Assembly: GCA_022376465.1 (NCBI GenBank)
Contig: JACDTU010000038.1
Span: 18,132 to 82,131, forward strand
DNA from: Cubamyces lactineus
Lineage: Eukaryota > Basidiomycota > Agaricomycetes > Polyporales > Polyporaceae
Length of the DNA stretch: 64,000 nucleotides
Direction of reading: 5' to 3'
The notes under the pieces are model-generated. The model worked only from the letters and a program-made list of their open reading frames with translations, did no database searches and was not told the DNA's origin. Within the stretch, counting starts at the first letter, position 1. Each line of letters begins with the position of its first letter. The translations under genes were made by a program, and so were the position numbers. Of this stretch, positions 1 to 13,022 are shown one piece after another.

Positions 1-47
1 ACGCGTCCGTCTGCAGTGCTCTTCGTCGCGTCCTTCCTCTTTCTGCT

Positions 48-1080
48 ATGTCAGCACTTACAGTTACTGTCTCCACCACAAACGCGGATTCGCAGTCGAC
101 ACAACCTACTCTTCGTCGACACGCGCGATACTGGCTCGACGATGGATCTCTCGTTGTCCGCGCGCAGGATGATGTCTACAAGGTCCACCGCACCCTCCTC
201 CACCGACATTCGAAGGTCCTAGCTTCGCTCGGCCCGGCAGAGGATGAATCGATTGAGGGGAAGAGGACAGTAGATGGACTGGTTGTCGTCCACATTCCCG
301 ACGAGCTAGAGGTGAGGAGCGAGGATTTTGAGGCTCTGCTTGAGCATCTATACCACGATGCGTGAGTCTCATCAATCTCTTGCAGAGTCGTCTATATAAC
401 TCAAGGACAACGCGCACAGCCCACTAGACAACACTGCATCCTTCCCAAAAGTTGCTTCCGTACTGCGCGCGTCATCCAAAGAGCAACTAGACTTCCCCGC
501 CATACACGCCATGGCACGGACCCGCCTCGAAGAGATGTTCCCCGCCGGTCCGAAGCCAGCCTTCGTCTCAGAGCATGCTGAAGAGGCTCTCACACTTGCT
601 GTCAAGCACGACATACCCTCAGTAGGTCGAACTTACGCGAGATTGTTGTTCATTCGCTAATCGCCTCTTCAGATACGCAAGGCACTGTACTATAGCATCG
701 CGACACACTCGCATGATCATGACGATGAAACCGCGAGCGCCTCGTCCCCTCGTCGTCCAACCCTCTCTCCAGAGCTCTCCGCGCGATGTGATGCGCTGCT
801 CGAGCAACTCGTCGCGCATTTCACCCCCATTCTCTTCACCGTCGCGACCGCTGGTCATATGGCGTGCACAGACGTCCTGGCGGAGAAGTGGATGCCACTC
901 GTGATTCAGCCGGCCTTGGACGACAACGGACTCTGTCGTCCGCTAGAGACGCTAGAGCGGATCATCGGTATCGATTGGGCCGCGGAGGGGCTCTGCGCGG
1001 ATTGCGTCCGGGATAAGACTGAGGAATGGAGAGGCGAGCAAAGGGATGTGTGGGAGCGGATGGACGGATGGCTAAGCTGA
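48..1080 (+). CDS. BTB/POZ domain protein
   Basis: Three exons (48-361, 420-621, 673-1080) with GT-AG introns of 58 and 51 bp give one continuous protein of about 307 residues. The N-terminal half has the BTB pattern: a 'DGSLVVRAQDDVYKVHRTLL' segment, a short helix containing HSKVLASL, a hydrophobic strand ending in IPDE, and the 'FEALLEHLYHDA' helix. The C-terminal half is alpha-helical and cysteine-containing (CADCVRDKTEEW), as in the many BTB proteins of Agaricomycetes. BTB domains mediate dimerisation and often Cullin-3 binding; the actual partner is unknown. The ATG at 48 is the first in frame. The gene lies near the window edge but appears complete, and is followed 255 bp later by SMC1 on the same strand. 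Confidence 0.8.
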
Positions 1081-1334
1081 TATACTTACTCGCGAGTAGG
1101 GGCAAACTGTAGCAGAAGTATATGAATTGTGTGTACGACTAGAAGAACTGTATTAGGGCGATGAGATGCACCATCTGGGCCTTGGAGGCCTACTTACTGA
1201 AATGCTTACCGCCTACTTATTACTGGGCTTGAGCCCACGTGGCTTCGGATGGGCGCTAATGTCGGACGCGTCTGAGGCGCGTTCGGTCTCAACGCGACTT
1301 TCTCAGCCACAGTCCATCTTGTCCTCCATCCACC

Positions 1335-4300
1335 ATGCCACTCATCCGCATAGAGGTCTGCGACTTCAAGTCGTACCGCGGGCATCAGGTCATTGGCCCT
1401 TTCCGAAACTTTACTTCCGTCATTGGCCCTAATGGCGCGGGCAAGTCCAACCTTATGGATGCCATCTCTTTCGTGCTGGGCGTCAAGTCCGCTCAGCTTC
1501 GCTCTAGTCAGCTCAAGGACCTCGTCTATCGTGGCCGGAGACTAGCGCGAAGCCAGGATGGAGAAGGTGCGGGGCCCTCGCAACAGGAAGAGGACGACGA
1601 TGGCGATGGCGACGGCGAAGGCACCGCGAGCAAGGCTTGGGTATTAGCCGTGTACGAGGACGCAGACAAGAAGGAATGGCGCTTCCAACGAACGTAAGTC
1701 CTCCACACCATATGCTTGGACGGGTCGCTAGCCCATATAGGAGCGAATGCTGCTCTCTTGCACGAGTAGACTTCGTCGAGAGAGCCGTCACCCGCAGCGT
1801 AGCCTTATGACTGTGAAACCCACTACTTTCGTGCTGACATGATGCGCAGAATCTCTACTACTGGTGCATCCGAGTATAAATTGAACGGCCGAGTCGTCAC
1901 GTACTCCGCATATAATGCAGCACTTATCCAGCACAATATCCTTGTTAAAGCCAAGAACTTCCTCGTCTTCCAGGGCGACGTCGAAGCCGTGGCGTCCCAG
2001 TCTCCCAAAGAGCTCTCTCGTCTCATTGACCAGATCTCTGGATCACTTGAGCTTGCACCGGATTACGAGAAGGCGAGGGAAGCACTCGAGCGCGCGACCG
2101 AGAATGCCACCTTCAACTTCACGAAGCGTCGTGGAATTGCCGGCGAGATCAAGCAGTACAAGGAGCAGAAGAGCGAGGCGGAGCGGTTCGAAGCACTTTG
2201 CCAGGAACGAGTAAGTTCTCCACGTGCGAGTTGCTATGAGCTGCCGTTGATTCACCGAATCCAAGGACGAACTAGTACTACGTCGCATTCTGGTGAAACT
2301 GTATCACATTCAACACTCGCTAGAGGAGCACGCCCGTGCTATCAAGGAGCAGAACCAGACGCTTGCCGGTCTGCGTGCGGAACAGCGTAAGCATGAGAAG
2401 GCGCTCGAAGACGCACGGGCAGACCAAGCAAAGGCGCGTTCGAATGTGATGCAGAAGGAGAAGAGAATCAAGAAGGCTGAGAAAGCTTTGGAGACGAAGG
2501 CATGCGTTCATCCTGTATCCGCTGTGGTCGAACTTAGGCTAACCTGGACGACGAACAGAGGCCTGATCTGGTCCGAATCGAAGCACAAATGAAGCACGCA
2601 GAGCGGAAACGGGAGAAGGCACAGCAAGAGCTCGAGAAGCTCCAACAGACTGAGGCAGAGCAGAGAAGGAAGCTGCAGTCCCTAGAGGCGGACCTGCAGA
2701 CAGTGCAGAGAGCTGCAGATGCGGCGCAGGGTGTGTATACGTACTTTGGGCCGTTTTTCTGGAGTTGACAATGCCTCAGAGGCACAGCGTAGGGCGGCAC
2801 AGACGAGCTTGTCGCTCAGTGAGGAAAGCTTGGAAGAGTACCGGAAACTGTGAGTTATTCGATCGAGTTGGTGTGCTGCGCGCACAATATCCTAATTCCG
2901 CGAGACTATAGCAAGGCTGCCGCGAGCGTGTTGGCAGTTGACGAGCGCCAATCATTAGAAACCCTCAAGCGCGATGAGAAGACAACATCACGCACGCTCT
3001 CACAGTTGAAGGACAAACTTGAGCAGTTGACGCAGAAACGTGACAAGCTTTCGGATGAAGAACGCACACAAAGTCAGAAGAAGGCTGAAGTAAGCCCGTC
3101 GTCCGTCATATACCGCATGCTAGGTGCTCATCCGTTCTGTAGTTGGACGAGAAAGTGGCAGAGCTCTCTGCAGAACTCAAACGAGTGAAGCAAGAATACG
3201 ATAATCAGCAGTCGGAACGTATCCGTATCGAGTAGGGCAGCTTCGACTCTTAGCATGCCCTGGTATTGATGATTGTGCAGGCAACTCGAGAAGGAAACTA
3301 ACGAGAAGCTGGTTGATATCTACGAGAAGCTCACTCAGGCCGGTGTAGACCAGCAAGAGTCGCAGCGTGAGACGCGCTTGAAGGAGACGCTCGCCAACCT
3401 GCAACGCATCTTCCCGGGGGTACGCGGGCGTGTCGTCGACCTATGCAAGCCTACGCAGCGCAAGTATGAGACTGCTGTGTCGGTCGTGCTTGGCCGCAAC
3501 ATTGACGCGATCGTTGTCGACGAAGAAAAGACAGCGATAGATTGTATCGAGTATATGCGCAATCAGCGTGCTGGACAGGCGACATTCATTCCGCTGGATA
3601 CGATCCAGGTCAAGCCCATCAACGATAAGTTCCGTGCGTTTGCGAAGGGCGCTCGGCTAGCTGTAGATGTGATCCACTACGACCCTGCGGTCGAGCGCGC
3701 GATGCACCATGCGTGTGGGAATGCGTTGGTCTGTGATACCATGGAGGTGGCTCGGTACGTCTGCTACGAGAAAGGCCAAGAAGTTAAAGGTGAGGATGCG
3801 CCCATCAGTGGACCCCTCATCGGCTTTTCTGATGTATGTTGTTTGGCAGCGGTGACGCTCGAGGGCACCATTATCCACAAGAGTGGTCTGATCACCGGTG
3901 GCAAGAGCTCGACCCAGAACTCGAAGAAGTGGGACGAGAAGGACGTCCAAGGTATGAGATCCAGCTGTGCTACAGCATGCGCCGTTTCCTAACTTCCTCA
4001 TCAGGCCTCCAACGTGTGCGCGACAACCTGATGGCTCAATTGCTTGAGCTTGGGAAATCGAAACCACGGGGAAAGGAGAGCGAGGTTCTACTCGCCGAGG
4101 TCACACGCCTCGAGTCCACGTTAAGTGTTGCTCGTGACGACTTGGTATGCAACTTACTCGGACCCGTCCTATACCGCTATTCACCTGTGTCACGAATATA
4201 CAGAAGGCGTGCAAGACGCGACTGTCCGGCATCAAGGACGAAATCAAGCATCTCGACCGAGAGATTCGTCAATTGCAACCTGATTTGCGAAAGGTTCGTT

Positions 4301-6265
4301 ATACAGGCCATATCTCTCTTGCATACATTGATTCCGTCTATAGGCACAAGCTGCATATGATGATGTCAAAGGCAAGATCGACGCGTTGGCTTCAGTCATC
4401 AACGCTGCGGAAGACGATATCTTCGCCGACTTTTGCCGCGAAATTGGCGTCGCCAACATACGCGAGTACGAGGAGCGTCAGTTGAAGCTAGTGCAAGCAG
4501 AAAGCGAAGCTCGGCTCCAGTTCGATACTCAGATCGCTCGTCTAACGCACAGGTACGAGCCGCCGTCTGTCTGCTTGCTCACAAACTCACTCCCTTCTAG
4601 TATCCGATTCGCCCAGGACCAGCTGAAAATGACGGAGGACCGTATCACCACCTTCAACGACATCATCAATACAGAGGGCGCAAATCTCGAGCGGTTGGAA
4701 GGCGAGAGGACCGCTGCGCAGGAAGAGATCGCGGAGGCGGAGGAAGCGATAACGATCCTGCAGGAAGAGCTCAAGCAGCTCTCGGAGGTCCTGGAAGAGA
4801 AGACGAAGAAGGTCGAAGAGGTCAAGAAGACAACGAACAAGGCTGCGAAGGCGCTTGACCAGGCGTTGAAGGAGGTTGCCACGCATGTGAGTCATGATGA
4901 CGTTATGGGGACTGTGTGACGTATTACGATGCTGAGCCGGTCTTTAGAACGATGAGATCGAAAAGCTGGGCTTGGAACGCTCTGCATTATACAGGAAATG
5001 CAAGCTGGACGAGATCAAACTCCCCCTGGTCACAGGTAGCCTGAAGAACGTGCCCATGGAAGAGGTATGCCCGCGCAGATCTTTAGATGGATTGAGACTC
5101 TAACACCTCTCACAGAACCTCCGTGACGAAGTTGCGATGGACGTTGACGAGGACGAAGAGGGCACGCAACAAGTCAAACGTGTCCCCGACTTCGGTATCG
5201 AGGTGGACTTCGAGAGTCTAGATGATGACGAGCGCGAGGTGAGCTGCTGCATGCCTTAGAATGTTCATAAGGTCTAATAAAGCGTGATGCAGGATAACGC
5301 GGGGGAAACCTTGAAGGAACTCGATGAATCCATTGCCAAGGTCAACGCGGAGATCGAGCATATGGCGCCCAACCTGAAGGCCATGGACAGGTATTGACCT
5401 CGTAGTCTTCCCACGAAAGCCTGACGCTTATCATGGCATTGTATAAGACTCGACGACGTCGAGGCGAAGCTAGTCGAGACGGAGAAGGAAGCAGAGAAGG
5501 CGAGGACAGACTCAAAGAAGGCGCGGGAACAGTTCAACGAAATCAAGCGTCGGCGGTATGCTGCTTTCTCCAGACGCTGCCTCCGCCGAACTGAGCTGAG
5601 TTCCACAGATGCGAGCTGTTTAACAAGGCGTACAATCACATCTCGGAGCGCATTGATCAAGTGTACAAGGACCTCACGAAGGGAAAGATGGCGCCGACCG
5701 GTGGTGTTGCGTATCTTACTCTCGAAGATAGCGAAGTATGAACAAATGCGGTCGTTCTGGGACGTGTCGGATGCTAATACTGTGATCAGGAACCCTATAC
5801 CGCTGGTATCAAATACCATGCGATGCCACCCATGAAACGATTCCGTGACATGGAGCAGCTATCAGGAGGAGAGAAGACTATCGCCGCACTCGCTCTGCTC
5901 TTCGCCATCCACAGGTATGTCAGATTTTACGCTGAGCTGAGATCGATGACTCAATATCCGGACTGTGCAAACAGCTACCAACCATCGCCGTTCTTTGTCT
6001 TGGACGAGGTCGACGCCGCGCTTGACAACACCAATGTCGCCAAAATAGCTAATTACATTCGCACTCACGCGTCTGAGACCTTTCAGTTTATCGTCATCAG
6101 CTTGAAGGGATCTCTGTACGAACGCAGTAACTCCCTAGTAGGCATATACCGTGATCAGGACGTGAACAGTTCCAGAACATTGACACTCGATGTGAGTCAA
6201 AATATACCCGTATTCGTTCTTGTTCACTCACTTCGACTTCACAGCTCACGCAATACGATGATTGA
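1335..6265 (+). CDS. SMC1: Structural maintenance of chromosomes protein 1 (cohesin subunit SMC1)
   Basis: A many-exon gene encoding the SMC1 ATPase of the cohesin ring, which holds sister chromatids together. The first exon (1335-1693) starts [16 protein letters not shown] and carries Walker [10 protein letters not shown]. The next exon has the SMC1-typical [17 protein letters not shown] segment (here [13 protein letters not shown]). Long coiled-coil exons follow (about 2000-3300 and 4080-5750), interrupted by the hinge at about 3370-3960 ([20 protein letters not shown] and SGLITGG). The C-terminal head has the ABC signature [18 protein letters not shown] (about 5855-5910) and Walker [14 protein letters not shown] (about 5990-6030). 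The last exon (6245-6265) encodes LTQYDD then TGA. No break is seen. Introns are 50-160 bp. The SMC1 assignment over other SMC proteins rests on the N-terminal and post-Walker A segments and the hinge. Confidence 0.95.
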
Positions 6266-6979
6266 CCGCTTCTATGCAACTTTCCGCACATATTCCTGTT
6301 GACATCCTTTTGACGCTCTCATTTGTTGTCTCGTTGGTGCTGTGTTATGTTTATCTTTCCGCTGTATACCAGAGAATGTATGACCAGTTTCTCTCTCGCA
6401 CTCAAAGCGGCAGTGTCCAGAAATTATAGGCGCCTGTGGGCGCTAGTGTGCCTCGCAAGTGGCGATGCTCCTCAGATGCCTGCTAGTAAGTTCTCAGGCC
6501 TTGTATCTCTTGTTCTCTGGCTCACGTCACATCTTTGCCCTCGCCATTACCCCCACAGTAGCGCCACGGGACGACTATGCACCGTTGTTACAGCCATCCT
6601 GATGGAGTGCCTCGCAGACGCTCACGGCATTGTTCCATTCTCAGCAAATATCCACATCCGGAGTGCTACTGGAGTGCCCGAATTACTCTCACCGACCACA
6701 ACAGAAGTCGTATGCGCGATGCATGCGATATGTCACTCTACTCGCTGTCAGCTCCTTGGCTACCTTATTGTCGCGTCCCTGTAACGGGCGACTATGTCGT
6801 ATACATAACCTGCAGGGTCTGAGGTGCGATTACAACCGCACATTGATCCTTTCCTTCCCTGCTCGCAAGAGCTACACACACATTCTCTTGAGTAACCTCC
6901 AGTCGCTGAGCGGTGAGTGGTTCCTTCTGCGTCCAGGGTGCATATTATTGATGTCGTAGTCCGTCGTCTGGGACAGTTC
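6266..6979. other. Intergenic stretch, possible unresolved 5' exons
   Basis: This holds the 3' flank of SMC1 and the 5' region of the MLKL-like gene. Several good splice signals occur (for example a donor after an ATG at 6477 and an acceptor near 6560), so short upstream exons of the next gene may lie here. No reading frame is recognisable as a protein family. Confidence 0.35.
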
Positions 6980-9900
6980 ATGGAGCATACATTGTCGGTA
7001 CTTCGCGGGGCGAAGGACATCGCAGGAGCGCTGCCTATCCCTTACGTGGATACCGCAGTTGGCGCTGCTCTTAACATCGTCGAGCTAGCCAAGGTCCGTC
7101 TAGCTAACATTTGGCCCGGTGGTCACTGGGGCTTACTGACAGATGTCACTCAACGCGGCACCTTCTTGTGCATCCAGGAAGTGAAGGACGCCAAGGAGGA
7201 ATGCAAGGATCTCGCAGAGCGCGCTGCAAAGTACACTCGTGAGATATACGATCAGTTGAAGAAATACGAGAAGGCGCTCGATGGGCAGAGCGACACGGAG
7301 CCCTTGGAGGAGTTGCTGAGGTTTGTGTACTCTCACTATCGCAGGAGTGACATGTTTGCTGATGGCTTCCACCAGAACCCTGCAGCAAATCGAGGACAGG
7401 ATGGCCAGATATGCTGGGAAGAGCGAGAAGGGCGCGAAGAGGATGTTCAAGACGATCAGAACTATATGGATACGGCATCGGATCATCAAGGAGATATCTA
7501 AACTCACGAAGCAGCTTGATGATGCTGTCAATCTATTCAAGGTATGTCCCAGGTATGCTAAGCTTCCAAACGCTTCGATCGGACTGAGCGCCGCGACTCC
7601 GTATTCCCAGACGCACACGTTGCTCAAGTTAGAGCAAAAGGCCGAGAACTCCGAGCGTGCCAACGCAGCCATCATTGCTATCGGCCAGGCAAACCAGGAG
7701 ATGCTGTTATCCCTTGTAGAGGCCGATAAGGTACGTGCCACCACCTGAGGCTTCGACTTGTTGGCTCTACTTGCTCTGGCGTGGCTGACGGCATTTGTTA
7801 GTATCAACTCCGTACCCAGCAGATAGAACTACAAGAGGAGCTTGATAGGAGCGAACTCGTAGAAGGTGCACCTACGGTAGTGGCGGAAGCGTCCTCGTCT
7901 GTGATGCAGGCTGTCAGATGGTACCGTGGAACGCTACGCAAAGATGGCTGTCCCCGAGCCGTCCTCGTGAAACGGTATGAGAGGAAAGAACAGGACTTTT
8001 CAGCAGAAGTCGCACATGCGAAGAAGACTTGGTGAGCTTCCCCTTGAAATTCTAGGAAAATCTAGGGACATGGCTTAAGTGTGGTCATGTACCGGCAGGC
8101 ATCCCAACATCCTACAGTTTTTGGGATACTGTCCGGATACGGAGGCGCCTTTTCTCGTGTATAATCTGGCTTGTGAGGGACATGAGTAATCCGTGTAGTG
8201 TCGATCCGGAATAACCCGAGTTGCTGTTGGCAGGCCACGTCGGTTCCTTCGAAGCGATGAGTCGTGCAATCCGTGGCGTTGAGAAGTTCATGTGGGTCAT
8301 CAACGCTGTGAGTGGAAGGCGAGAATATGAATACGTTGATACTTGTTCTGACGCTGTTGCAGACCAAACGGGTTCTGGTATGTCTCCGTTGTCTTACAAG
8401 GCTTGCAGAACATCTCACGGCTGGGCTGCCCTCAGGCTGGTTTGCATCACCTTGCCACGACGTCTGCCGGCATTGAATGGACACCAGACAACGAGGTGAA
8501 TGGTCCTTGCACGGGGGTGTATAGTCGCATGGCTAAGGTGCGGGACGCGCAACATCCACAGGTCGATCCCATCACAGGAGGTAGCGACCTCATCGTCACT
8601 CCGGACTCGCGGATTCTCCTAGACGTCAGCCATTGTGATATCAAGAGGCTCCCGAACCTTGTCATATTGTATGAATGGGTAAGGATCACTGCAACATCAC
8701 GCACGCAGGTCCACGACTCACCTTCAGATAGACGATCAGGATGGATGAAATTGCACGGGGGCTCGTGAAACGTCAGTGTCTCCGTGTGCGAACTCATATG
8801 ATATTGCGAGTTCATACTGATACACTTGCAGAGATCAAGGAAGACCCATTGGGCCACGTTCCACCTTGGAAGAGGCGATCCGCATTGTGCAAGCTCTGGC
8901 AACAGTTCGCGTCGTTTGTCGATTTCGAACGGGTCGCGTCCGTGGTATGGACCACCCGCCGAATCGCGTGTCCTGGGGAGTGTTTCCTATCGTCAACGAA
9001 GGAGATTCTGGAAGGCATGTGCTATGAGGAACAGCTGCAGTATCGCACGCTGTCGGCCATGTTCACACCTGCGTGGTTGCTACCCTTCTCGGCCGAGCAG
9101 GGAGACGAACAAAGGAACGCACAAGGGAGGGGAAAGTCGAGACGAGGCCGACAGAAGAAGGGGCGTCCAACGAAGCACCAAGTAGAGACGATCGAGCTCG
9201 TATACGATATACCGTGTGATGACCTGCTGTGCAATACGCCTCTGGATTACGTGGCGAAGGAGACTTGGAGAAGGTAAGTGGCGTGTATCTAGCCGTGAGA
9301 TCTATCTGAACGAATGGTCATACAGACACACCGTGTGCGGGCTCAACTACGGTTTGTGCCTGCAGACTGCGACGACAGTAAGGGCGATTGGAGACTGTTC
9401 GGGCTGGTTCATCAACCAAGGAGTACGACTACGTGACCTGCCGCTGGACCCGGCAGATATGGCGATCGGTAAGCACCCTCGTTGGCACTCTCGAAATGTT
9501 TGTGTCTGAATTGAAGTCTGGCTCAGCGACCGGGTTGAGGTTCACCACGGAGACGTACCTTGTCCACATGTTCGACCAGAGCGGCCGGAAGAAACCCCCA
9601 TCGACACTCTACTTTTACGAACGGGTACATGACTATCCGCGCGCGACCCTGGACATTGATGCGCGGTTGGAATGGCCGTGGAGCTATTGGTCGACCGATC
9701 CTCAGGATAGACTGGAGATCGAGCGTCTCCAGGACGCACACCGGTCCCGAGCGCATTCAATTGCGTTTGTAGGGCTGACGGAGGAAGGAACGTTCAGGTG
9801 GATGCAAATCGTGGAGGACTGTATGATGCACATTGACGTTCGGTGCGCTGCAATGCCAGACGTGTCATGGTGACGCTCAACTAATGCATTCGACAGGGTG

Positions 9901-10397
9901 GAGGTGGAGTATAGCAGATATACACCAGACGAATGCCTGGTTCTGGAAGAGATTCAGGAGGCCGCGATCACTGAGGATGAGCACATGCAGTCACGAGACC
10001 GCTGGAGCATGGAGGACGAATCCGATGTTGCATCAGACCTGAGCGATGTGTGGGAAGAGGAGGAAATCCAAACTGGGTCTGGTGCACAGAACCACGAAGG
10101 CTGGGCGGACGACGACGACGAAGTCCTACTTGATGAGGAGAGTGTGGCGGATGGGTTGTTCTGGTTACGAGTAGGCAAAGCGCCTGGACGACCGTATACT
10201 CTGGAGGAGTGGGAGGAACGTCTGGAGAGTGAGTCATCGGACTGCCTCAATACGTCACCAATGCACATGAACTAATCAACTAATATCTTCGCTCTACAGA
10301 GAAGCAGTTGAAGGAACGCTCCTCTCGAGCACACCAGAAGATGCGCCAGAGGGCGTTCCCGAGTCATGGGAGGCGGGTACCGGTGGTTGTGAACTGA
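6980..10397 (+). CDS. MLKL_NTD-like four-helix protein fused to a degenerate kinase-like domain
   Basis: Start uncertain: 6980 is the first in-frame ATG, but upstream exons are possible. Exons 6980-7093, 7178-7320, 7376-7541, 7611-7730 and 7802-8031 give an amphipathic helical N-terminus (EHTLSVLRGAKDIAGALPIP, then a long KDAKEECKDLAERAAKYTRE helix). This matches the fungal MLKL_NTD/HeLo-like adaptor pattern. A kinase-like region follows: AVLVKRY with the beta-3 Lys, WHPNILQFLGYCP, and LLDVS where DFG is expected. No HRD motif is seen, so a pseudokinase is likely. The frame continues without an obvious 3' UTR through exons near 8742-9275, 9327-9470, 9527-9842, 9897-10228 and 10302-10397. These encode a KSRRGRQKKGRPTKH basic stretch and an acidic tail. 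The tail part could be a separate gene starting at 8741; the absence of an intergenic gap argues for one gene. MLKL-like proteins act at membranes in cell-death signalling; that role here is inference. Confidence 0.55.
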
Positions 10398-11026
10398 TCC
10401 ATGTCAGTGTGCGAATCGAGTACGGTTGCGAGATTGACCTCGTGCGTGTCGTTGGATGACACAGCTCTGCCAATCATATTGGAACGGAAGAATACGGTGA
10501 GAGGCCCTTGGCTGCCCGAGTACGGCGTATAGGTGATCGTTGAGCGCAAGAGTCATATTGCCATGGTCCGGACGGCGACAAGGAGCGGATGAGTGTGGCG
10601 GTGTTCTCGCCCGAGCGCTGGCTCGTTTTGGCGGGCGCTAGCCAATAAGACGCCGGGGATTTCGGTAGTGAGAGGGCCAAGGTGCACCCGCTCAGCCACA
10701 CACGCTCTTGCTAAGTCGCTCATTTTCCCCGTCTCGTCCCGTCCTCAACGTTTGCAACAGTCGCGACCACGGCTCGGCCGCGAGCGGCCTATTCTGGGCA
10801 CCTAATTCTCTCATGCGGCTACCTCACGCTGCTGCCTACTGGTCTATTCAGTTCTGCCGTCAGCTGCCGCTCGCGAGTCTGGTCCGACTGCCATGGCCTC
10901 TCTTACGTGCCGTGCTTCGTCTTCGCGGGTTGGGCAAACCGTGGATTTACACCAGCTATATATACTGCACAAGGGTCGCGATAGCATACCAGCTCACCAC
11001 TCACGCATCCTCCGCGCTCCGACACC
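10398..11026. promoter_or_regulatory. Intergenic region and TATA-like promoter of flavohemoglobin
   Basis: No gene is seen. A TATA-like run (ctatatatac, 10957-10966) lies about 60 bp before the flavohemoglobin ATG at 11027, a plausible core promoter with a short leader. Confidence 0.45.
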
Positions 11027-12433
11027 ATGTCGAAAATCATCGAGTCTAGCGACAACCTTCCCCATCCGCCCCCGCTCACCCCGGAGCAGCGGAAACTGAT
11101 CACAGCCACCGTCCCCATTCTGGCCGAGCATGGTGTGACTATCACCACCCTCTTTTACAAGCAGATGCTCGATGCCAATCCTGACCTCCGCAATGTATTC
11201 AGCCACAGCAAGCAGCAGGTTCGTCGTGCGCATACCCTCGACTTTGCATGAATTTGACCTTTGACGCCTCTAGAGAGGACACCAGGCTGAGGCGCTCGCT
11301 CGCGCCGTCTATGCCTATGCGGCGAACATCGAGGGCCTCACGCCCATCCTCCCCGTCGTAGAGCGTATAGCTCACAAGCACACTTCCGTCCACATTATTC
11401 CCTCCCAGTACGCCATCGTCGGCAAGCACCTCCTCGAGGCCATCACCCAGATCGTCGGAGCGGACGTGTTCAAGGGCGACCTGTACGATGCGTGGGCTAC
11501 CGCGTATTGGAACCTTGCGCATATTTTCATCGATCGTGAGCGTGAGCTGTACGAGGCCGCGCAGTGGGTCGGCTGGCGCGAGTTTGTCGTCGCGAAGAAG
11601 GTCAAGGAGAGCGAGGAGATCACGAGCTTCTACCTGAAGCCCAAGGACGGAAAGCCGCTTGCGCCTTATAGGCCGGGCCAGTACATCTCTATCCAAACAC
11701 TCGTCCCTGAACTTGGGATCTACCAATCCCGACAGTGCGTCTCATGCTACGTCGTGAACATCATCGGTGGCTGACGCACCTGCGCAGGTACTCGCTGTCC
11801 GACGCTCCCAACCCCGATTACTTCCGCATTTCGGTCAAGCGCGAGCCTGGCATCCGCACCGTCACCTTCTCCGGCGCGCTCGACACGACACAAGCCGCGC
11901 ACCCTGGCTGGATCTCGAACCTCTTGCATGCCACCGTGGAGGAAGGCGGGGCGATCGAAGTCGCGTTCCCGTTCGGCGAGTTCTTCCTCGACGACTCATC
12001 CGCGCCCGTCGTGCTTCTCTCGGCGGGCGTAGGCCTTACCCCCCTGCTCGCAATGCTCAACACACTCGTCAAAGCAGGCGGTCCCGCGCGCGAGGTGAGC
12101 TGGGTGCAGGCGGTGCGCAACGAGCGCGTCCATGCGTTCAAAGATCACGTCGCGAAGATCAGGGCGGCGCACCCGGATCGTGTCAGAAGCACAATCTTTT
12201 ACTCTCATCCTCGCGAGGGCGCGCAGCTCGGACGGGACTACGACGTCGAGGGCCGGTTGGAGCTGGATAAGGTGCCGAGGGAGGTGCTGAGGCTGGACGC
12301 GAAGGACGCGCAATACTATGTGTGTGGGCCAGAGGCGTTCATGGCGGACATGATTGCGGGGCTGAAAGCGCGCGGAGTAGACGGGGGCAGGATACACGCG
12401 GAGGTGTTTGGCGCAGGGGCTACACCGGCATGA
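11027..12433 (+). CDS. YHB1: Flavohemoglobin (nitric oxide dioxygenase)
   Basis: Exons 11027-11218, 11274-11734 and 11788-12433 (introns 55 and 53 bp) encode about 432 residues, the normal length. The enzyme converts NO and O2 to nitrate using NADPH/NADH, FAD and heme, protecting against nitrosative stress in the cytosol or mitochondria. The globin domain (about 1-150) shows the B10 Tyr in TTLFYKQML, the distal Gln region SHSKQQRGHQ, and the proximal His in IAHKHTSVHI. The reductase part has RPGQYIS, the FAD-binding RQYSLSDAPNPDYFRISVKR, the NAD-binding GVGLTPLLAML and the C-terminal VCGPEAFMADM. All key residues are present and no break is seen. The start is set by the globin N-terminus and the TATA-like box 60 bp upstream. 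Confidence 0.95.
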
Positions 12434-13022
12434 GGACGCACGGGTAGAGGTCAAGTAGATTGCAGTATTCTCAGACATTGTTGTATACTAGCGCATATCC
12501 CCACTTATTCTATATTCCGGCACAGACCCTCCATAAATCGACATACGCATCATACGTGTTTTGCGCGCGTTCATCTTTGCGCAGTCGTGGTCTGTCTGTT
12601 GCGATGGGCTCGGATGGCGCTTCACAACGTTGCTTGTTGATCTGTCCTCTCAGTACTTGGAATGCAAGAATGCATTGTGTCCACCCCCTTCTCGTGAACG
12701 CTGTGCTCGAGGTGCAAAGAGATGCTCAGGAGGAGAGGCTACTGAACGGCGGTGAAGGCCGGGCCGGGAAAGCGGGAAACGAGTGACCGGGAGCCGGCGG
12801 AGAGAAAGGCAGGCTGATGGTGAACTTGGTCGTGCTAGTCTCATTATCGACCCATTAGCATGAATTCACGTTCTCCCATGTCTCTCCTCCTCCTCCGGCT
12901 CCCCCGTCTCCCGAGTTCTCCTGAGCCCGTCTAGACGCATATCCGTCTCCGTCCGTCTGCTACCCCACTTCCCCGCTTCCCCGCATTCCAGCACACCGAA
13001 GCCAGCACCGAGCATATCCACA
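12434..13022. other. Intergenic, no gene seen
   Basis: This holds the 3' flank of flavohemoglobin and the C/T-rich leader (12880-13020) of the thioesterase gene. Nothing else is recognised. Confidence 0.4.
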
